From Stramenopiles sp. TOSAG23-2 (lineage: Eukaryota; Sar), in contig LT649325.1 in assembly GCA_900128395.1 (NCBI GenBank), forward strand, positions 1 to 37,510: a stretch of DNA of 37,510 nucleotides, read 5' to 3'. The position numbers and the translations under genes were made by a program. Positions 9,632 through 20,625 of the stretch are shown one piece after another. The notes beneath the pieces were generated by a model, which had not been told where the DNA came from, ran no database searches, and saw only the letters and a list, made by a program, of their open reading frames with translations. Positions within the stretch are counted from its first letter, which is position 1, and each line of letters begins with the position of its first letter.

Positions 9632-10300
9632 GATGACAATTTCTGTTGATTTTTAATCTTGTATGTTCTCGATACAGACTCGTATGTAAATATATCTAGA
9701 TGATTACACACAGAAACTACACACACACACACACTTATAATCTACTACAGTACTACAATTGTATATAAATACATAAATACTCTTCATACTATTATATACA
9801 TTTACAAAAACATATAGCTATACAATACATGTGCATTAATAATGTAAAAATAATAAATACAACATTTCCTTCTTGTCATGTGCTCATCGTGTTAATTTAA
9901 TGCTAAGCCCATGGTAGGATTTAAGCTTTGGAGATCATAAATTCATAAAATCCAAAAATGGCCAATGTTAATTTGGATGGAAAATATCAAGAATGTCCGA
10001 GTTTTTTGATACTATCCTATATAAATATATATTTATGGTATACTAAATCTATACTTGTTGAGGAGGTTTACAGCTACACAGTTTATATGGTTTACATCCG
10101 TCTTATTAATTTACAAGGTAGGCCAAACATGGTTGGAACATCAGAATAAAAAGATATGTTTCCTGTTGTGTTTAATAAAAAAAAAATACGAAATTTCCTA
10201 AACAGCCCTGTACACACAATACATTTCTATACATACACACATACAGTACATGTGTGGTACTTTCCTTATTTTAATGATCTATTCACATATTTTTTTTTTA
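9632..10300. other. Spacer between U-box/Sel1 gene and ferrochelatase
   Basis: This is the upstream region of the U-box/Sel1 gene and the 3' flank of ferrochelatase. It contains a CA repeat at about 9719-9735 and long AT-rich stretches. A 63-codon frame at 9958-10149 (+) starts with ATG but has no recognisable domain and no codon character distinct from the spacer, so I do not call it. Confidence 0.5.
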
Positions 10301-11560
10301 TTATTGTAAATTTTCTACTATTCTTGGAGTTTCTAAACCTTTTGCTGTATCTCGTAATCGATTATAATCACCAATTGGATTAATAATAGTTCGACATGTT
10401 GGATTGACACACATGGCACAATTCATACCATATTGTGAGCTACAAACATCTCCATTTTTTAAATGGTTGTATACTAAATCTGCTTGTGCTTCAATGAACA
10501 ACGGCTCATCATTTAAAGATGGTGCGCGTTTTAATTGTATACCAACTTCCTCAGCCTCTTCTGCATATTCAATATCAATTTCATATAATGTTTCAATATG
10601 ATCTGATGTAAATGCAATTGGTACAGCAAGTACTTTTTTATGACCTTGCGCTGCTAAACCTTTGATAACCTCACCAGTTTGTGGTCCAAGCCATGGCAAT
10701 GGGCCAACTTGCGATTGCCATGCCATGATATATTTATTACTATAATTTAATTTTTCCATAACTGCTTGACATGTCGCACCAACTTCTTGTGGGTATTGAT
10801 CACCACGATTAACAACTCGCATTGGTAAGGAATGTGCAGTAAACACAATGACGACATTATCACGTTCCGATTCATCAAATTGTTCTAATCCAATTGTTAT
10901 TCGCTTTTTCACTGCATTCAAAAATCCATCATGTAATGGCCAGCGATCGATTAAGCTCCATTCGAAATCATCACCCATATTTAAACGTTTTAATTCTCTC
11001 CATAAATGATTCATGGATGATCCCGATGTAGTACAAGACCAATGTGGGTATTGCGAAAATGCAATAGCACGTGTGACACCATCTGCTTTCATTTGTAACA
11101 ATGTCTCCTCTGTAAGTGGCGCAGCATACCGAAACATGATATAATGTTTATGTGGTGCTGTTTCTGGTGAGATTTTATCAAGTATTTCAACCATACCTTG
11201 CCCCTGTTTCTCCGTCCATATACGAATAGGAGAACGGCCACCAATTTCATCATACTGTTTCCGTACCTTTGGTGTCCTTCGATGTGCAATCCAAGGACCT
11301 AAATAATTTTGTAATGGTCCTAATTGTATAATTTCACCATCATTGAATAGATTACTTAAAAATGGTCCAGTTTCATCTAAATCATTTGGTCCACCCATAT
11401 TCAACATAACAATTGCTGTTTTAGGTGGTGTTTCACCATCAATAGTTGTACCAAAATAATTTACATGTTTTATATTATTACTCCGTCGTAATACCATTTT
11501 TGTTGTGGATGAAAAAGAAGAACGACGTGTAACATTAATAATAAATTTTGAAGCAAACAT
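10301..11560 (-). CDS. FECH: Ferrochelatase, [2Fe-2S] type, mitochondrial
   Basis: Inserts ferrous iron into protoporphyrin IX, the last step of heme synthesis, at the matrix face of the inner mitochondrial membrane. The start is the ATG at 11560 (MFASKFIINVTRRSSFSS), giving a 419-residue protein with an Arg/Ser-rich presequence of about 45 residues; the frame upstream is TA-repeat translation. Family motifs run in order: LNMGGP, GGRSPIRIWTEKQG, SQYPHWSCTTSGSS, FTAHSLPMRVVNRGDQYPQE (catalytic His), WQSQVGPLPWLGPQT and VPIAFTSDHIETLYEIDIEY. The C-terminus has NCAMCVNPTC, matching the CxxCx4C cluster ligands of animal ferrochelatase, and the fourth ligand Cys is present in WSCTTSG. It should therefore carry a [2Fe-2S] cluster. 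Supports cytochromes including complex II heme. Confidence 0.95.
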   Translation of the reverse strand: MFASKFIINVTRRSSFSSTTKMVLRRSNNIKHVNYFGTTIDGETPPKTAIVMLNMGGPNDLDETGPFLSNLFNDGEIIQLGPLQNYLGPWIAHRRTPKVRKQYDEIGGRSPIRIWTEKQGQGMVEILDKISPETAPHKHYIMFRYAAPLTEETLLQMKADGVTRAIAFSQYPHWSCTTSGSSMNHLWRELKRLNMGDDFEWSLIDRWPLHDGFLNAVKKRITIGLEQFDESERDNVVIVFTAHSLPMRVVNRGDQYPQEVGATCQAVMEKLNYSNKYIMAWQSQVGPLPWLGPQTGEVIKGLAAQGHKKVLAVPIAFTSDHIETLYEIDIEYAEEAEEVGIQLKRAPSLNDEPLFIEAQADLVYNHLKNGDVCSSQYGMNCAMCVNPTCRTIINPIGDYNRLRDTAKGLETPRIVENLQ

Positions 11561-12544
11561 TTTCTTTTTTTTTTTTATAAAATGGGTATCTGTGATTATA
11601 TTTTCCGTTGTTTTATAATATATATATATGTATATATTTTCCCGTCGTTTCGTAATAATATATATTTTGTGAGTGTCCTGTAATATATGTATATATATAT
11701 ATGGTACCTTGTTTTGTTTTATTATATTCACCTTCGATTTCCCCCCCCGTGCTGCATTGCTCTCGATGTATTTTCTTCTGGATATATATTATATGACGTA
11801 TATTTTATTCGAAGAACTGTGAAATTTTGCTGTGGCTGGGTTTTTTTCTTTATCTTTGTTTCGAAGTACAAATTCCCTATCATGTTTCGTATAGTATACT
11901 CCTCGATCCATAAATCTCTAATTTAAATAAATTTCCTCCTTTATATTTACCTCGTAATCTAGATTTAAGAATACGAGGATACGAGGATGTAAACGATTAA
12001 AAATCATCACCTCTTTGCCTTAAAAAATCATCTAAATTCACTAAAATACTCTCGAAAATTTCTATCACGAAGAGTACCCAGAGTATAGTATCGTCTACGT
12101 AGTCCAGAGCCATGTATATATTCATACTTATTACAATACTATTCATAACACTATATATTGTTCGTCAATGTATTATTTAAAGGCAAATATTGGGAGAAAA
12201 AGAGGAATAAAAAAGCAGAAAAGTGAAATTCGATGGACAAATAATACCTTAAACCATTTCAAATCTCAAAGAACAGCAGTTAGGCCAATTCCGGTACACA
12301 TTTTTGCGAGATGCAACGATATATATATAAAATATATGTGTCTGTGCAAGGGGTGAGGAATGCATATCATATATATATATATATTACAGCCCCTGTTTTT
12401 CATCCATTCAAATATCTATAATTTTGATAAATTGAACTATTGTTGTTGTTATTATCATAATAATAATACCGACTGTATTTATATCGATACAACAAAGTGA
12501 ACGTACTATAAACAAAGCAAAAAATAATATAATATATATTATAT
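11561..12544. other. Divergent promoter region, ferrochelatase (-) and G-alpha-like (+)
   Basis: About 980 bases with no supported gene. It has T-rich and TA-rich leader sequence next to ferrochelatase, a CCCCCCC run near 11743, and repeated ATACGAGG motifs near 11970-11987. An open frame at 12168-12356 (+) begins with ATG and is Lys/Arg-rich but resembles nothing I know. I see no RNA gene. Confidence 0.5.
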
Positions 12545-13810
12545 ATGAATATGAATGTGGAAAAAGGATTGATTGATGAGCAATCATTATCAGCAGCTGC
12601 ATCTGGTGTCCAGCAAGAATTAAAGGATGAAAAGGAAAAACCAACTAATATATTTCAAAAATTGATTTTAAATTTAAAAAATAGGCTGCAAAGGCTAAAG
12701 AAACAATCAAATACATTAACGTTGAAGAAACAGAAATCGGAAGAAATGTTAGAATATGAAAAAATTGCAGGGACAATAGGTGTGTTACTTTTTGGTAGAG
12801 AATATTGTGGTAAAAATACATTATTATTACATTTGCAACAATTGTTTGGCGAACCAGTTTCGGTCGATAATTTCTTTACTCCAATTATACATCAAATAAT
12901 TGTAGATGGGTGCAAAAATATTATAGAATTTGCTGAAGAAAAAGGGTTTGATTTAAGTGAATATAAAACGGAAATATTTGATATAAATGCATGTAAAAGT
13001 GATGATCCAATCTTACCAGAACATGTTTTAAGTTTCAAGCGATTTTGGAGTTCACCATTTGCTCAACAAGCATTTGATGAACGAAAAGAGAAAATATTTC
13101 AATATACACCTCTAGAGCCTTTGGAACATTACATCCCAAAATTAAACCAGATTTGCAAAAACGACTATATCCCTACATTCCAAGATGCAATTAGAATACC
13201 TATTAAATACACTAAACAAGGGATAAAAGATTTAAATATTAATATTGAAAATATACCATTTAAATTCACAGCATTATTGAATAATTCCACGTCTAATATA
13301 AAGAAAATTGGATTGCAATTCGATGAAACTCAATTACCAATACCAATCAGTTGTATATTATTTATGATGGAACTGCCTTATACCGATCCAAAATCAGCAC
13401 GTGCTTCAAGCAAACTACCGATTTCCGAGTTGTTACAAGAAGATTTAGATTTATTCGATAAGATCATTTCATTAAATTGTTTCCAAAATAAGCAAAGTTG
13501 TTTAATTTTATTGAGTAAAGCAGATTTGTTTTTTTATCAAGGATTACGACATGATACTCATGAAAATGTTTTGAATGAAATCATGGAAGAATTTCAACAA
13601 CGATGGGTTGAAAATAAAATGAAATACAAAGAAAGAAAAAAGAAAGAGCGAGATGAAGAGGGGGGAGGAGATGATGATCATATCGAGGACGATGCAAATA
13701 ATATATTTATCGATTTTAAAGTATGTTGCAATTTCAATGAGAAAGATGTCATTGAAACTATTTTAAAAATGCAAGATTTAATTGTAAAATCAGCAAGTAT
13801 GTTGTATTAA
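12545..13810 (+). CDS. Degenerate heterotrimeric G-protein alpha subunit-like protein
   Basis: Length 421 residues. After a helical, Lys/Glu-rich N-terminal extension of about 75 residues, VLLFGREYCGKNT aligns with the G-alpha P-loop (GAGESGKST), with Asn at the magnesium-coordinating Ser (residue 91). A helical domain follows with convincing landmarks: FKRFWSSPFAQQAFDERK (164-181), LNQICKNDYIPTFQDAIR (200-217) and KYTKQGI. Key GTPase elements are altered. The switch I arginine finger position appears to be Pro219, the DVGGQ switch II motif is not recognisable, and NKxD reads SKAD (324-327). The TCAT guanine loop aligns roughly with VCCNFNEKD near the end. It probably descends from G-alpha but binds nucleotide weakly or not at all; this is inferred from motifs. 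An acidic insert (EEGGGDDDHIEDD) precedes the last strand. Confidence 0.75.
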   Translation: MNMNVEKGLIDEQSLSAAASGVQQELKDEKEKPTNIFQKLILNLKNRLQRLKKQSNTLTLKKQKSEEMLEYEKIAGTIGVLLFGREYCGKNTLLLHLQQLFGEPVSVDNFFTPIIHQIIVDGCKNIIEFAEEKGFDLSEYKTEIFDINACKSDDPILPEHVLSFKRFWSSPFAQQAFDERKEKIFQYTPLEPLEHYIPKLNQICKNDYIPTFQDAIRIPIKYTKQGIKDLNINIENIPFKFTALLNNSTSNIKKIGLQFDETQLPIPISCILFMMELPYTDPKSARASSKLPISELLQEDLDLFDKIISLNCFQNKQSCLILLSKADLFFYQGLRHDTHENVLNEIMEEFQQRWVENKMKYKERKKKERDEEGGGDDDHIEDDANNIFIDFKVCCNFNEKDVIETILKMQDLIVKSASMLY

Positions 13811-13975
13811 CGTACTACTCGATATTGCATGTATATATATTCAAATAGAAAGATGGGAAATGAATAGCTACAATATATATATAAAATATTATATATGTAT
13901 ATACACACAAAAAATATGCATTATATATATTATTAAATATACATATATATATATTTGTAACATTCAACATATACA

Positions 13976-16464
13976 ATGAAAACAATCCATAAAATCGTTT
14001 TAATTTTTTTTCTTATCGCAACTAACACAATAAATAATAGAAATGGAATTATAATAGTGCATGCAAAAAATGAAATATTAAAATCTACGCCTACATCAAA
14101 CAATCTATTGATTAGTCAAGATAAAATATTTAATGTTCAAGTTTCTCCAACTGTATTATCTGGTTCTCCGTTTGATATGATTATAACATTAGCTCCATTG
14201 AATTGCAAAAATAGCAACTCGCAGAATAATGAATCCAGTGCAATTTTATTATTGAACAAGTGCAAACCATGGTCTCCAAAAGTATTTTTTAATATTAAAA
14301 CCAGTGATAATAATATTACTACATTTGAAGGATCTTTAAATAATATAACTTCCACTTTAGGCATTGGAAATGGTCTTTCATTTAAAATATCAAAGCTTGT
14401 AATTCATAATTTAGGTCAACAAACGTTTACTGTTAAAATTTTTGATGAAAAAGATGTAAAAAAATCAGATGTAGCGCCGAAATTAAAAATAGACGATTCG
14501 AAAACGATGCATTTAAGTGTATTTTCCATCCCACCATTTTTGAGTGTTTTGCCACCTATTATTACATTGATACTTGCTGTTATTACAAAGCAAGTTATAC
14601 CATCATTATTTGTTGGAATTTGGAGCGGGGCATTTTTTAACTGTGGATATAATCCAATTGTATCTTTTTGCAATACATTTTCGATATATTTCGTTGATGC
14701 CATGGCATTAAATAATCATACTCCTGTAGTTTTATTTGCATTGGTTTTAGGTGGGGTATTGGAATTGGTTGATAAATCTGGAGGCGCTACAGGATTAGCC
14801 AAAATTGCACAAAAATTTGCTTCTACGAGATTTCGTGCACTGTTAATTGCATGGGGATTATCCATGTTTATATTTTTCGATGATTATAGTTGTATATTAA
14901 TTGTTGGCGCAACATTGAAACCAACATTACGAAAAGTAAAAGTAAGCCCAGCAAAATTAGCTTTTATAATACATATTGTTGGTGTCAATTTGCCTTCAAT
15001 CGTCCCAGTTTCTAGTTGGGTAGGTGTTGAGCTTGGATACATTCAAGATCAATATACTGAAATTTTTGGATTACATAGTTATGGATCTTTCTCAGTTTTT
15101 TTGCGTACATTGCCATATCGATTCTTTCCATTACTTAGTATATTAATACCATTGATTTCCATTTTAATAAAACGTGATTTAGGTGCATTGTTACAAGCAG
15201 AAAATGATTTTTTAAAAGATTTAAATGAACATGATGATGATGATGATGGGAAAACCACGGGCGTGGTAATAGAACATACAGAATCAAATTTACTAGATTT
15301 AGCCTCACCATTATCTGATGATGATAGTAATCATAATAGCAATAAGAAGGATGAGAAAAAAAACAAAAGCGAATGGTGTGGAAATGCAGTCATTCCGTTC
15401 AGTGTCATAATTATAGTAACATTTATTGGCATTATTACAAGTGGAACCAAAGCTTTAGATATTGCTAATGAAAACGATAGTGGGGATAAACACTATACAA
15501 TAATTGAGATTGTCGCTAACGCAGATTCTGTGAATGCATTGCTCTGGAGCTCTGCGGCATCATCATTTATTTGCATCGTATTATTTGCTATTCAATCTAT
15601 AATGGATTTGGATAGTATGGTTGATGCTTGGACTACTGGTTTTAAAGATATGATGTCACCAATATTGATTCTATTGTTAGCATGGGCATTAGGTTCTGTT
15701 ATTAATGATTTACATACTTCAGTATATTTATCAAGTATGCTACAAGGAAATTTGCCACCGGAATGGCTTGTGCCATTAGCTACTATATTAGCAGCGTAAG
15801 TTCTTCCCATATATAAAAAACTTTTTTTTCCCATCAACAATTATTTATTTTATATGTATACTAACACATATACCATACAAATGTAATACACACTGTGTGT
15901 ATTTTTTTTTCTTGTTTTGTCATTCATTTTGTTTCATATAACAGTATTGTTAGTTTTTCTGCTGGGTCGGCAATGGGAACAATGGGAATTTTATTCCCAC
16001 TAGTATTACCATTAGCATATACATTGTCGAATGGGGATGAAGAGATGGTAATGCAATCTGCAGCAGCTGTTTTGGCTGGTAGTACGTTTGGAAATACATG
16101 TAGCCCATTGGCTGATAATACAGTATTATCTTCATTGTCTACTGGATGTGACTTAGTACTACATGCAAAAACGATGATTCCATTTACTTTGTTGTCATTT
16201 TTTGTTAGTTTATTGGCTGGTACAATCCCTGTATCCTTAGGATGGTACTCTCCTGGAGTTGCATTGTTGATTTGTATTGTTGTAGTTGTTTTATTTTTAT
16301 TCATATTTGGTAAAGATGTTACGCATTTTGATGGAGAGAATAATAATAATAATAGTATAAGTAGTAGTGGTGGTGATGGTTTGAATATTAGTCGTAGTAA
16401 GAATCAAATTTTTAAATCGTCTACATCAAGTAATAGAGGCAATGATTATGAAATATTGTCATGA
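13976..16464 (+). CDS. NhaC-family Na+/H+ antiporter, one intron
   Basis: Secondary transporter predicted to exchange Na+ (or a small organic solute) for H+ across a membrane. Exons are 13976-15795 and 15945-16464, joined at an intron with GTAAGT donor; the join reads ATILAA/IVSFSAGSAMGTMG in frame. The product has about 779 residues. It has an N-terminal signal sequence (MKTIHKIVLIFFLIATNT), a luminal or extracellular N-terminal region to about residue 185 with many potential N-glycosylation sites, then the polytopic core. Core landmarks include LPPIITLILAVITKQVIPSL, FVGIWSGAFF, FDDYSCILIVG, VSSWVGVELGYI, FSAGSAMGTMG and STFGNTCSPLADNTVLSS, the last two typical of NhaC. A charged cytoplasmic loop (Asp- and Asn-rich) lies near 410-465, and the tail is Asn/Ser-rich. 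Which ion it moves is not visible. Confidence 0.88.
15796..15944 (+). other. Intron in the NhaC-family gene (149 nt)
   Basis: Donor GC/GTAAGT at 15796 and acceptor AACAG/T ending at 15944. Removal joins two frames that together form a continuous conserved NhaC membrane segment. The intron is T-rich and AT-rich, unlike the exons. Confidence 0.92.
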
Positions 16465-16755
16465 ATATACATAGATCGAGTTTGTGTGTGTGTGTGTGTG
16501 TTTAAAATTTCTCTAAAATGTAAATGATGCGTTGCAAATAATAAATAAAAAAAATGATGTGAAAAAAAAAATGACCTTTTTTATTTTTTATTTATTATTA
16601 TAAAATAATAAAAAAATAATCTAATAAATAATAAAGATAATAAAGTGAAATTCATATATATACTACGTAAAAAAAAATTACATACGGAGAAAAGCAAATA
16701 TCTTAGTATAACTAGATAGTATATATATTTATATATAACAACATTTATCATAGCA
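16465..16755. other. Spacer with TG repeat, NhaC to CRAL-TRIO
   Basis: Just after the NhaC stop there is a (TG)n tract at about 16483-16501, then AT-rich sequence with an imperfect inverted arrangement of TTTATTATTATAAAATAATAAA near 16590-16612. It contains the promoter of the next gene, and no other gene is seen. Confidence 0.5.
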
Positions 16756-18156
16756 ATGGCATCGCTCGTAACTGATAATGAAACATCAACAACACCTTCA
16801 ACAACTAGTAGCTCGAATAATAATGGGAAAAAAGAATTAATGAGTCAAAGGTTTAAAAATATATGGAAAAATGGATTGAATATACCGCCAGAAGATGTGA
16901 CTGAAAAAGAAAAACCATACATTCCAAAACTTCGAGACGAATTAATAAAAGCACGTGGGGAATGCCCAGATAATTGGCGTGCTTACTTTTATAAAGACCA
17001 TACTCTGCTTAGATTTTTAAGAGCGCGTGATCTTAATCTAAAAAAAGCAACTTTTATGATAACTGAAGCAATTAAATGGTTTGAGGCGGACAAAATCGAA
17101 GGTCGTATAGGTGGTTCGTTTTGGGAAATTTTAGATGCTGCTGAACAGGAAGATAGCGAGGAAGATAAAGCACTATGGAAGCAACATCGACCACATGGTA
17201 TTTATGGCATTGATCGTCGTGGTAATCCTGTTCAGTATTTTCGATATGGTGGATTTGATGACGAAGGTTTAGGTAAAAATTTGAAAGGTTTAAAATCAGA
17301 TAAAGATTTCTCAAACGAAGGAATTTTCGCTAATCCCGGGGCTTGCACATGGGTAAGGCAATTCATGTTCAATGGAATGTCAAATGCAGTTGATATGTTT
17401 GAAGCTGCAGAGAAAAAAGGTGAAATGTTTATGGGGACAATTCAAGTATGGGATTTAAAGGGCACATCATTTGGACGGGGTAGATCCAATTGGCCATATA
17501 TGGCATATATTTTAGGAACCTTTAAAATTTTAGATAATTTCCCGGAAGCAACAAAAACAATTTATTTCACAAATGCACCGTGGTTCATGAAATTTGCCCT
17601 TGGACTAATAAAACCATTATTACCAGCAGCTACAAGGAAAAAATTATCTGTTCACCGGACTGAGAAAAGCTGGCTAAAAGCAATGCAAAAACAAATTGAT
17701 TTAGATCAAATACCAGAATTTCTAGGAGGAACAAATAAAACTCCATGGCCTCATGGAGAGGGTGGCGTAGTACATAGTAGCATATCAGATGGTGAAAATG
17801 AAGGTGCTATGCAAATCCATGTCTCAGTGCAAGAACGTACATCAGTGAAAGTTCAAGAAGGTCAAACAGTTATTTTTGAATTTAAATGTTTAGGAAAAAA
17901 AGCTAGTATTGATTATGCCGTATTTGCTGATGAGACTGAGATTGTTGAGAAAACAAAATTAAAAAGTACTGATGGATGGAGTACTGGCAAATTTGAAGCA
18001 TACGATGAAACAACTATATCTGCTACATTCACGGGAAAAGAAAAGGATGTCTTGTATAGATTCACTTTTGAACGTACGGAAGACTTGAAGAAAGCGAAAG
18101 GAGATGATAGTGAAGATGATAGTGATGATGATGATGATGATAGCGACGAGGATTGA
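16756..18156 (+). CDS. CRAL-TRIO (Sec14) plus GOLD domain lipid-transfer protein
   Basis: A 466-residue cytosolic protein of the Sec14/patellin type, expected to bind and move phospholipids or another lipid between membranes and to act in trafficking. Low-complexity Thr/Ser/Asn residues 1-25 lead to a CRAL-TRIO N-terminal helical lobe (DHTLLRFLRARDLNLKKA, about 78-95). The lipid-binding lobe follows (RPHGIYGIDRRGNPV, then PYMAYILGTFKILDNFPEAT, LGLIKPLLPAATRKKLSVH, IPEFLGGT). A GOLD beta-sandwich occupies about 350-445 (MQIHVSVQERTSVKVQEG, ...VLYRFTFERT), followed by a strongly acidic tail of Asp/Ser/Glu. The Sec14-GOLD pairing is the patellin/Sec14L arrangement. The ATG follows an A-rich leader. 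It converges with the GMC oxidase, 213 bases away. Confidence 0.9.
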   Translation: MASLVTDNETSTTPSTTSSSNNNGKKELMSQRFKNIWKNGLNIPPEDVTEKEKPYIPKLRDELIKARGECPDNWRAYFYKDHTLLRFLRARDLNLKKATFMITEAIKWFEADKIEGRIGGSFWEILDAAEQEDSEEDKALWKQHRPHGIYGIDRRGNPVQYFRYGGFDDEGLGKNLKGLKSDKDFSNEGIFANPGACTWVRQFMFNGMSNAVDMFEAAEKKGEMFMGTIQVWDLKGTSFGRGRSNWPYMAYILGTFKILDNFPEATKTIYFTNAPWFMKFALGLIKPLLPAATRKKLSVHRTEKSWLKAMQKQIDLDQIPEFLGGTNKTPWPHGEGGVVHSSISDGENEGAMQIHVSVQERTSVKVQEGQTVIFEFKCLGKKASIDYAVFADETEIVEKTKLKSTDGWSTGKFEAYDETTISATFTGKEKDVLYRFTFERTEDLKKAKGDDSEDDSDDDDDDSDED

Positions 18157-18369
18157 AAGAGAGATTAGTAAGAGTTTAATGTACATACGAAGTACATATG
18201 TGTATATATATTTGTGTGCGTGTAATAATATCATATCATACGACGACGAATTCGTACGAGTATTATATTACGACTTCTCGTAATTTTTTTTAAAAAAATA
18301 CAGTGTAATAAACTGCTTCTTTTAATAATTTTCGTATGATATTATCATATTATATTATAGATCTATTTT
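18157..18369. other. Convergent 3' spacer with palindrome
   Basis: The CRAL-TRIO stop TGA is followed at once by AAGAGAGATTAG. A palindrome ACGAATTCGT lies at 18246-18255 within a run of CGA/TCG motifs. The remainder is AT-rich, with T and A homopolymers at about 18284-18299. Confidence 0.5.
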
Positions 18370-20625
18370 TTACAATCTTGAACCATTACCACCAATATCC
18401 AACATGATTTTTTGTTTTAGACGTAAAGCAATATCATATGTCAAGGCTAAGCATGTTATCATAGGATTTGCACCACTAGGTGTAGGAAACAGTGATGTAT
18501 CAGCTACATATAAATTTTCCACCTCATGCAATTCACCAGTATCTTTACATACACCTTGACTTGGTTTGTTGCTCATTTTTGCTGTACCCATTTGATGCGC
18601 TGATATTATAACATTTTTAAAATTAGCTGTCACACCTGCTGCTGCCATTTTTTCTACATATTCATCAATAATTTCTCGTCTTTCCTCTTCTTTTCCTTCT
18701 TCATTTGGTAGATCAACTACGCCATTTAATGGTATTACACTACTCATAATTTTCTCCGCACCAACTGCTGCACTTATACGTATTAACATTTCACTACCTT
18801 CAACTAATGAATCCCTATCGTGCTGTGACAATGGATAATAGAGCCTGGCATTACCATCGCTATCTATCTGTATAGACCCAGAACCTTTATCACGTGATAA
18901 TGCTATGGTTACAAATGAATTTGGAAGGAACAATAAATCACGGCGGTTTTGCTTTGGATTTAACCACGGCAATTGAGCACCACCAAATCCTACATGGACA
19001 CTAGGGCATTCCAATTTCACACCGTAATGACTACCATCTGATCCACCACTAGCAGCATTTGATACCGTAGTCATTGGCGCACCATCCCAAACCTTGATCT
19101 CCTTTGGCAACGCTGCTACACATCCAACTACAGGATGTAGCCTTAAATTTTTACCAATCAACCCATTTGAATTTGGTACTTTTGACCTCAAAAGCAAAGC
19201 TGGTGTATTAATTGCTCCACATGAAATTATCACACCTTTTCTTGCTGTTATTTTAATCTTCTTTTCTATCACCAGACCATTTTTTTTATCGTTTACTATA
19301 AATTTCCCTACAACACCAGATGCTTTTTTCCCATCATGCATAATGGTATCTATGTAACATTGATCAATAAATTGACAGCCATTATTAGCTGCGTCTTGTA
19401 AAAACGTTTCTGGTGTACTATTTTTTATACCAAATTTATCGCCGATGGATATATCTCCAGAGCCTAATCTGTATGTACTAGTATTTTTCATATTTTGCCC
19501 AGTTGCTTCAGCGCTATACCCACATGCTTTACAACCATCAAGAAACAATTGATTTGTTATATTATGTGTAATGTCATTTCCCTCAACGACACCAATACGA
19601 TTGCAGACATAATCAATGGCCTTGGAGAACGATGTGGATGATGGACCAAACCTTTTCAATCCAAAATGTTCCCATTCCTCTCGAACAAATCCAGGAGTTC
19701 GCAAAGAACATGCCCAATTAACAGCTGTTCCACCACCAAACGCACTACCAGCTAATACAGCTATACCAGTGTCTTCTGTGATTAATACACCACCTTTTTC
19801 ATACATATTATTAAATCCATGTTCTTCCGTTCCTTCCATATCTTGCCATGTTAAATATTCAGCTTTTTCAATTACAACAATTTTTAAACCTTTAATTTCA
19901 GATAAAACAGATGCCATTACACTTCCACCACAACCAGTGCCAACAATTACAATGTCCACGTCCATCTCGATTACTTGATCATCGGTATCAGCAGCACCAT
20001 GATTATTATCATTACTAGCGAAATCATCGTTTAACATTTTATATTGAAACTCTTTGCGTTGAGATTTTTTACGTTCTGCTTCGACAACATCATTTGATAA
20101 TGGTCGATCATATTTTAATACATCCCATGATGGATTACGTTTTGTCGTTGCTGTTGTAGCACTTAGAAAAACTAAGGATATTAAACCTTTCAAAGAATTA
20201 AAACCCTTGCGTAAATCTGGTATCCATGATGATGCAAAATTAGATAAAATATCTACACGAGATTCAAGCGGGAGCTCGTTGAAAGGTGTGTAATATGTGC
20301 CAAAACTAAGTGCAAATGTTCCAAGCGACGTTGATAATGCAGAAAACAATAAATTAGTTTGAAAAATAATATCAGATGGAATTTGTTTAAAAAATAATTC
20401 TTCAACTTTATCCGCTGTACCAACAGATTCTGCATTTCGTTTACAAAATTCCATCACCAATCGTTTCCTTTCTAATGTATACTTGACACCAGATTTAATT
20501 TGAAACGCTTTGTCTTCTTGAATAATATCATTTGTCTCGATATCGGATAGGCTTGGATAAAAAGTATCACATATAGATTGTAAGATAATCTTTTGCGACT
20601 CTGTAAATTTTTGATTTTGTGTCAT
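18370..20625 (-). CDS. GMC oxidoreductase, long-chain-alcohol oxidase type, PTS1-like C-terminus
   Basis: FAD enzyme predicted to oxidise long-chain fatty alcohols to aldehydes with release of hydrogen peroxide. Length is 751 residues, the size of plant and yeast fatty alcohol oxidases, and it keeps their N-terminal helical region (TESQKIILQSICDTFYPSL). The FAD dinucleotide fold is at about 222-255 (VDIVIVGTGCGGSVMASVLS). GGGTAVNWACSLRTP and SCGAINTPALLLRSK are family landmarks. The C-terminal active-site region is SAHQMGTAKMS (about 677) and DTSLFPTPSGANPMITCLAL. The last three residues are SRL, a recognised peroxisomal targeting signal type 1 variant. Peroxisomal location fits the peroxide product but is inferred. 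The aldehyde dehydrogenase at 23.2 kb could take the next step. Confidence 0.9.
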   Translation of the reverse strand: MTQNQKFTESQKIILQSICDTFYPSLSDIETNDIIQEDKAFQIKSGVKYTLERKRLVMEFCKRNAESVGTADKVEELFFKQIPSDIIFQTNLLFSALSTSLGTFALSFGTYYTPFNELPLESRVDILSNFASSWIPDLRKGFNSLKGLISLVFLSATTATTKRNPSWDVLKYDRPLSNDVVEAERKKSQRKEFQYKMLNDDFASNDNNHGAADTDDQVIEMDVDIVIVGTGCGGSVMASVLSEIKGLKIVVIEKAEYLTWQDMEGTEEHGFNNMYEKGGVLITEDTGIAVLAGSAFGGGTAVNWACSLRTPGFVREEWEHFGLKRFGPSSTSFSKAIDYVCNRIGVVEGNDITHNITNQLFLDGCKACGYSAEATGQNMKNTSTYRLGSGDISIGDKFGIKNSTPETFLQDAANNGCQFIDQCYIDTIMHDGKKASGVVGKFIVNDKKNGLVIEKKIKITARKGVIISCGAINTPALLLRSKVPNSNGLIGKNLRLHPVVGCVAALPKEIKVWDGAPMTTVSNAASGGSDGSHYGVKLECPSVHVGFGGAQLPWLNPKQNRRDLLFLPNSFVTIALSRDKGSGSIQIDSDGNARLYYPLSQHDRDSLVEGSEMLIRISAAVGAEKIMSSVIPLNGVVDLPNEEGKEEERREIIDEYVEKMAAAGVTANFKNVIISAHQMGTAKMSNKPSQGVCKDTGELHEVENLYVADTSLFPTPSGANPMITCLALTYDIALRLKQKIMLDIGGNGSRL

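Noticed and set aside
9958-10149. Possible 63-residue protein between U-box/Sel1 and ferrochelatase
   Set aside because: No domain, no signal peptide, AT-rich spacer composition; chance frames of this length are expected.
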